The notes beneath the pieces were generated by a model. It did not search any database, had not been told where the DNA came from, and worked only from the letters and a program-made list of their open reading frames with translations. Positions 6,192-6,246 of a stretch of 6,246 nt of DNA are shown here, one piece after another. The stretch's first letter is position 1; each line of letters opens with the position of its first letter. The DNA is from JAAAPF01 sp964481035 (GTDB lineage: Bacteria; Pseudomonadota; Alphaproteobacteria; Geminicoccales; Geminicoccaceae): the NCBI GenBank assembly GCA_964481035.1, contig CAYZSE010000152.1, forward strand, positions 1-6,246, in the 5' to 3' direction. Made by a program: the position numbers and the translations under genes.

Positions 6192-6246
6192 GCCTCAGCT
6201 CTCGAAGCGGGTGTGGCCGCGGCGGCGCTCGTCGATGGGCAGGTCG
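6192..6246. repeat. Direct repeat, right copy (scfR 3' end, cut by window edge)
   Basis: Every base from 6192 to the end of the window matches 4538-4592. The repeat marks the right boundary of the lower-GC segment; its full length lies outside the window. Confidence 0.97.
6195..6246 (-). CDS. C-terminal end of a second ScfR-family regulator copy (5' part outside window)
   Basis: The minus strand encodes the last 16 residues, DLPIDERRRGHTRFES, followed by TGA at 6197-6195. They are identical to the end of the truncated copy at 4541. If this copy continues intact to the right it would be the working regulator gene, with the left fragment a displaced duplicate. Only its terminus is visible, so intactness is unknown. 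Confidence 0.7.
   Translation of the reverse strand, partial: DLPIDERRRGHTRFES

Overview
The window looks like chromosomal DNA from a GC-rich alphaproteobacterium. This rests on strongly G/C-biased third codon positions, a CobW protein of the rhizobial/alphaproteobacterial type, a DUF1289 protein and an ScfR-family regulator. The genus cannot be fixed from the sequence. Positions 1-4876 are GC-rich throughout (47 of 60 bases in 4321-4380). Positions about 4879-6191 are clearly poorer (20 of 60 in 5341-5400), so this part was probably acquired separately.

Left part, minus strand (2453 down to 1): a vitamin B12-controlled operon. A candidate promoter (2453-2424) leads directly into a cobalamin riboswitch (2417-2240) with an intact B12 box and conserved core. 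A leader of about 290 bases follows, holding one or two doubtful small ORFs. Next comes cobW (1945-899), a P-loop GTPase metallochaperone. Overlapping its stop by ATGA is a DUF1289 protein with four N-terminal cysteines and a long uncharacterised C-terminal part, cut by the left window edge. The layout suggests that both proteins are made when B12 is scarce and serve cobalt/zinc handling or cobalamin synthesis.

Middle, plus strand (2580-4487): one divergently oriented gene for a 635-residue polytopic inner-membrane protein that I do not recognise. It has a strong ribosome binding site.

Right part: on the minus strand lies the C-terminal quarter of an ScfR regulator gene (4876-4541), cut off at its 5' side by the lower-GC segment. 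That segment carries two minus-strand genes: a DUF4760-like single-pass membrane protein (5719-5126) and a 55-residue unknown protein (6060-5893). At its far side the end of an ScfR gene starts again (6192-6246), identical to 4538-4592 for all 55 bases visible before the window ends. The lower-GC segment is therefore bracketed by two copies of the same gene end, as after integration into the 3' end of a gene or a duplication-plus-insertion. No recombinase is visible in it. This bracketed insertion and the riboswitch-CobW-DUF1289 unit are the two most interesting items.
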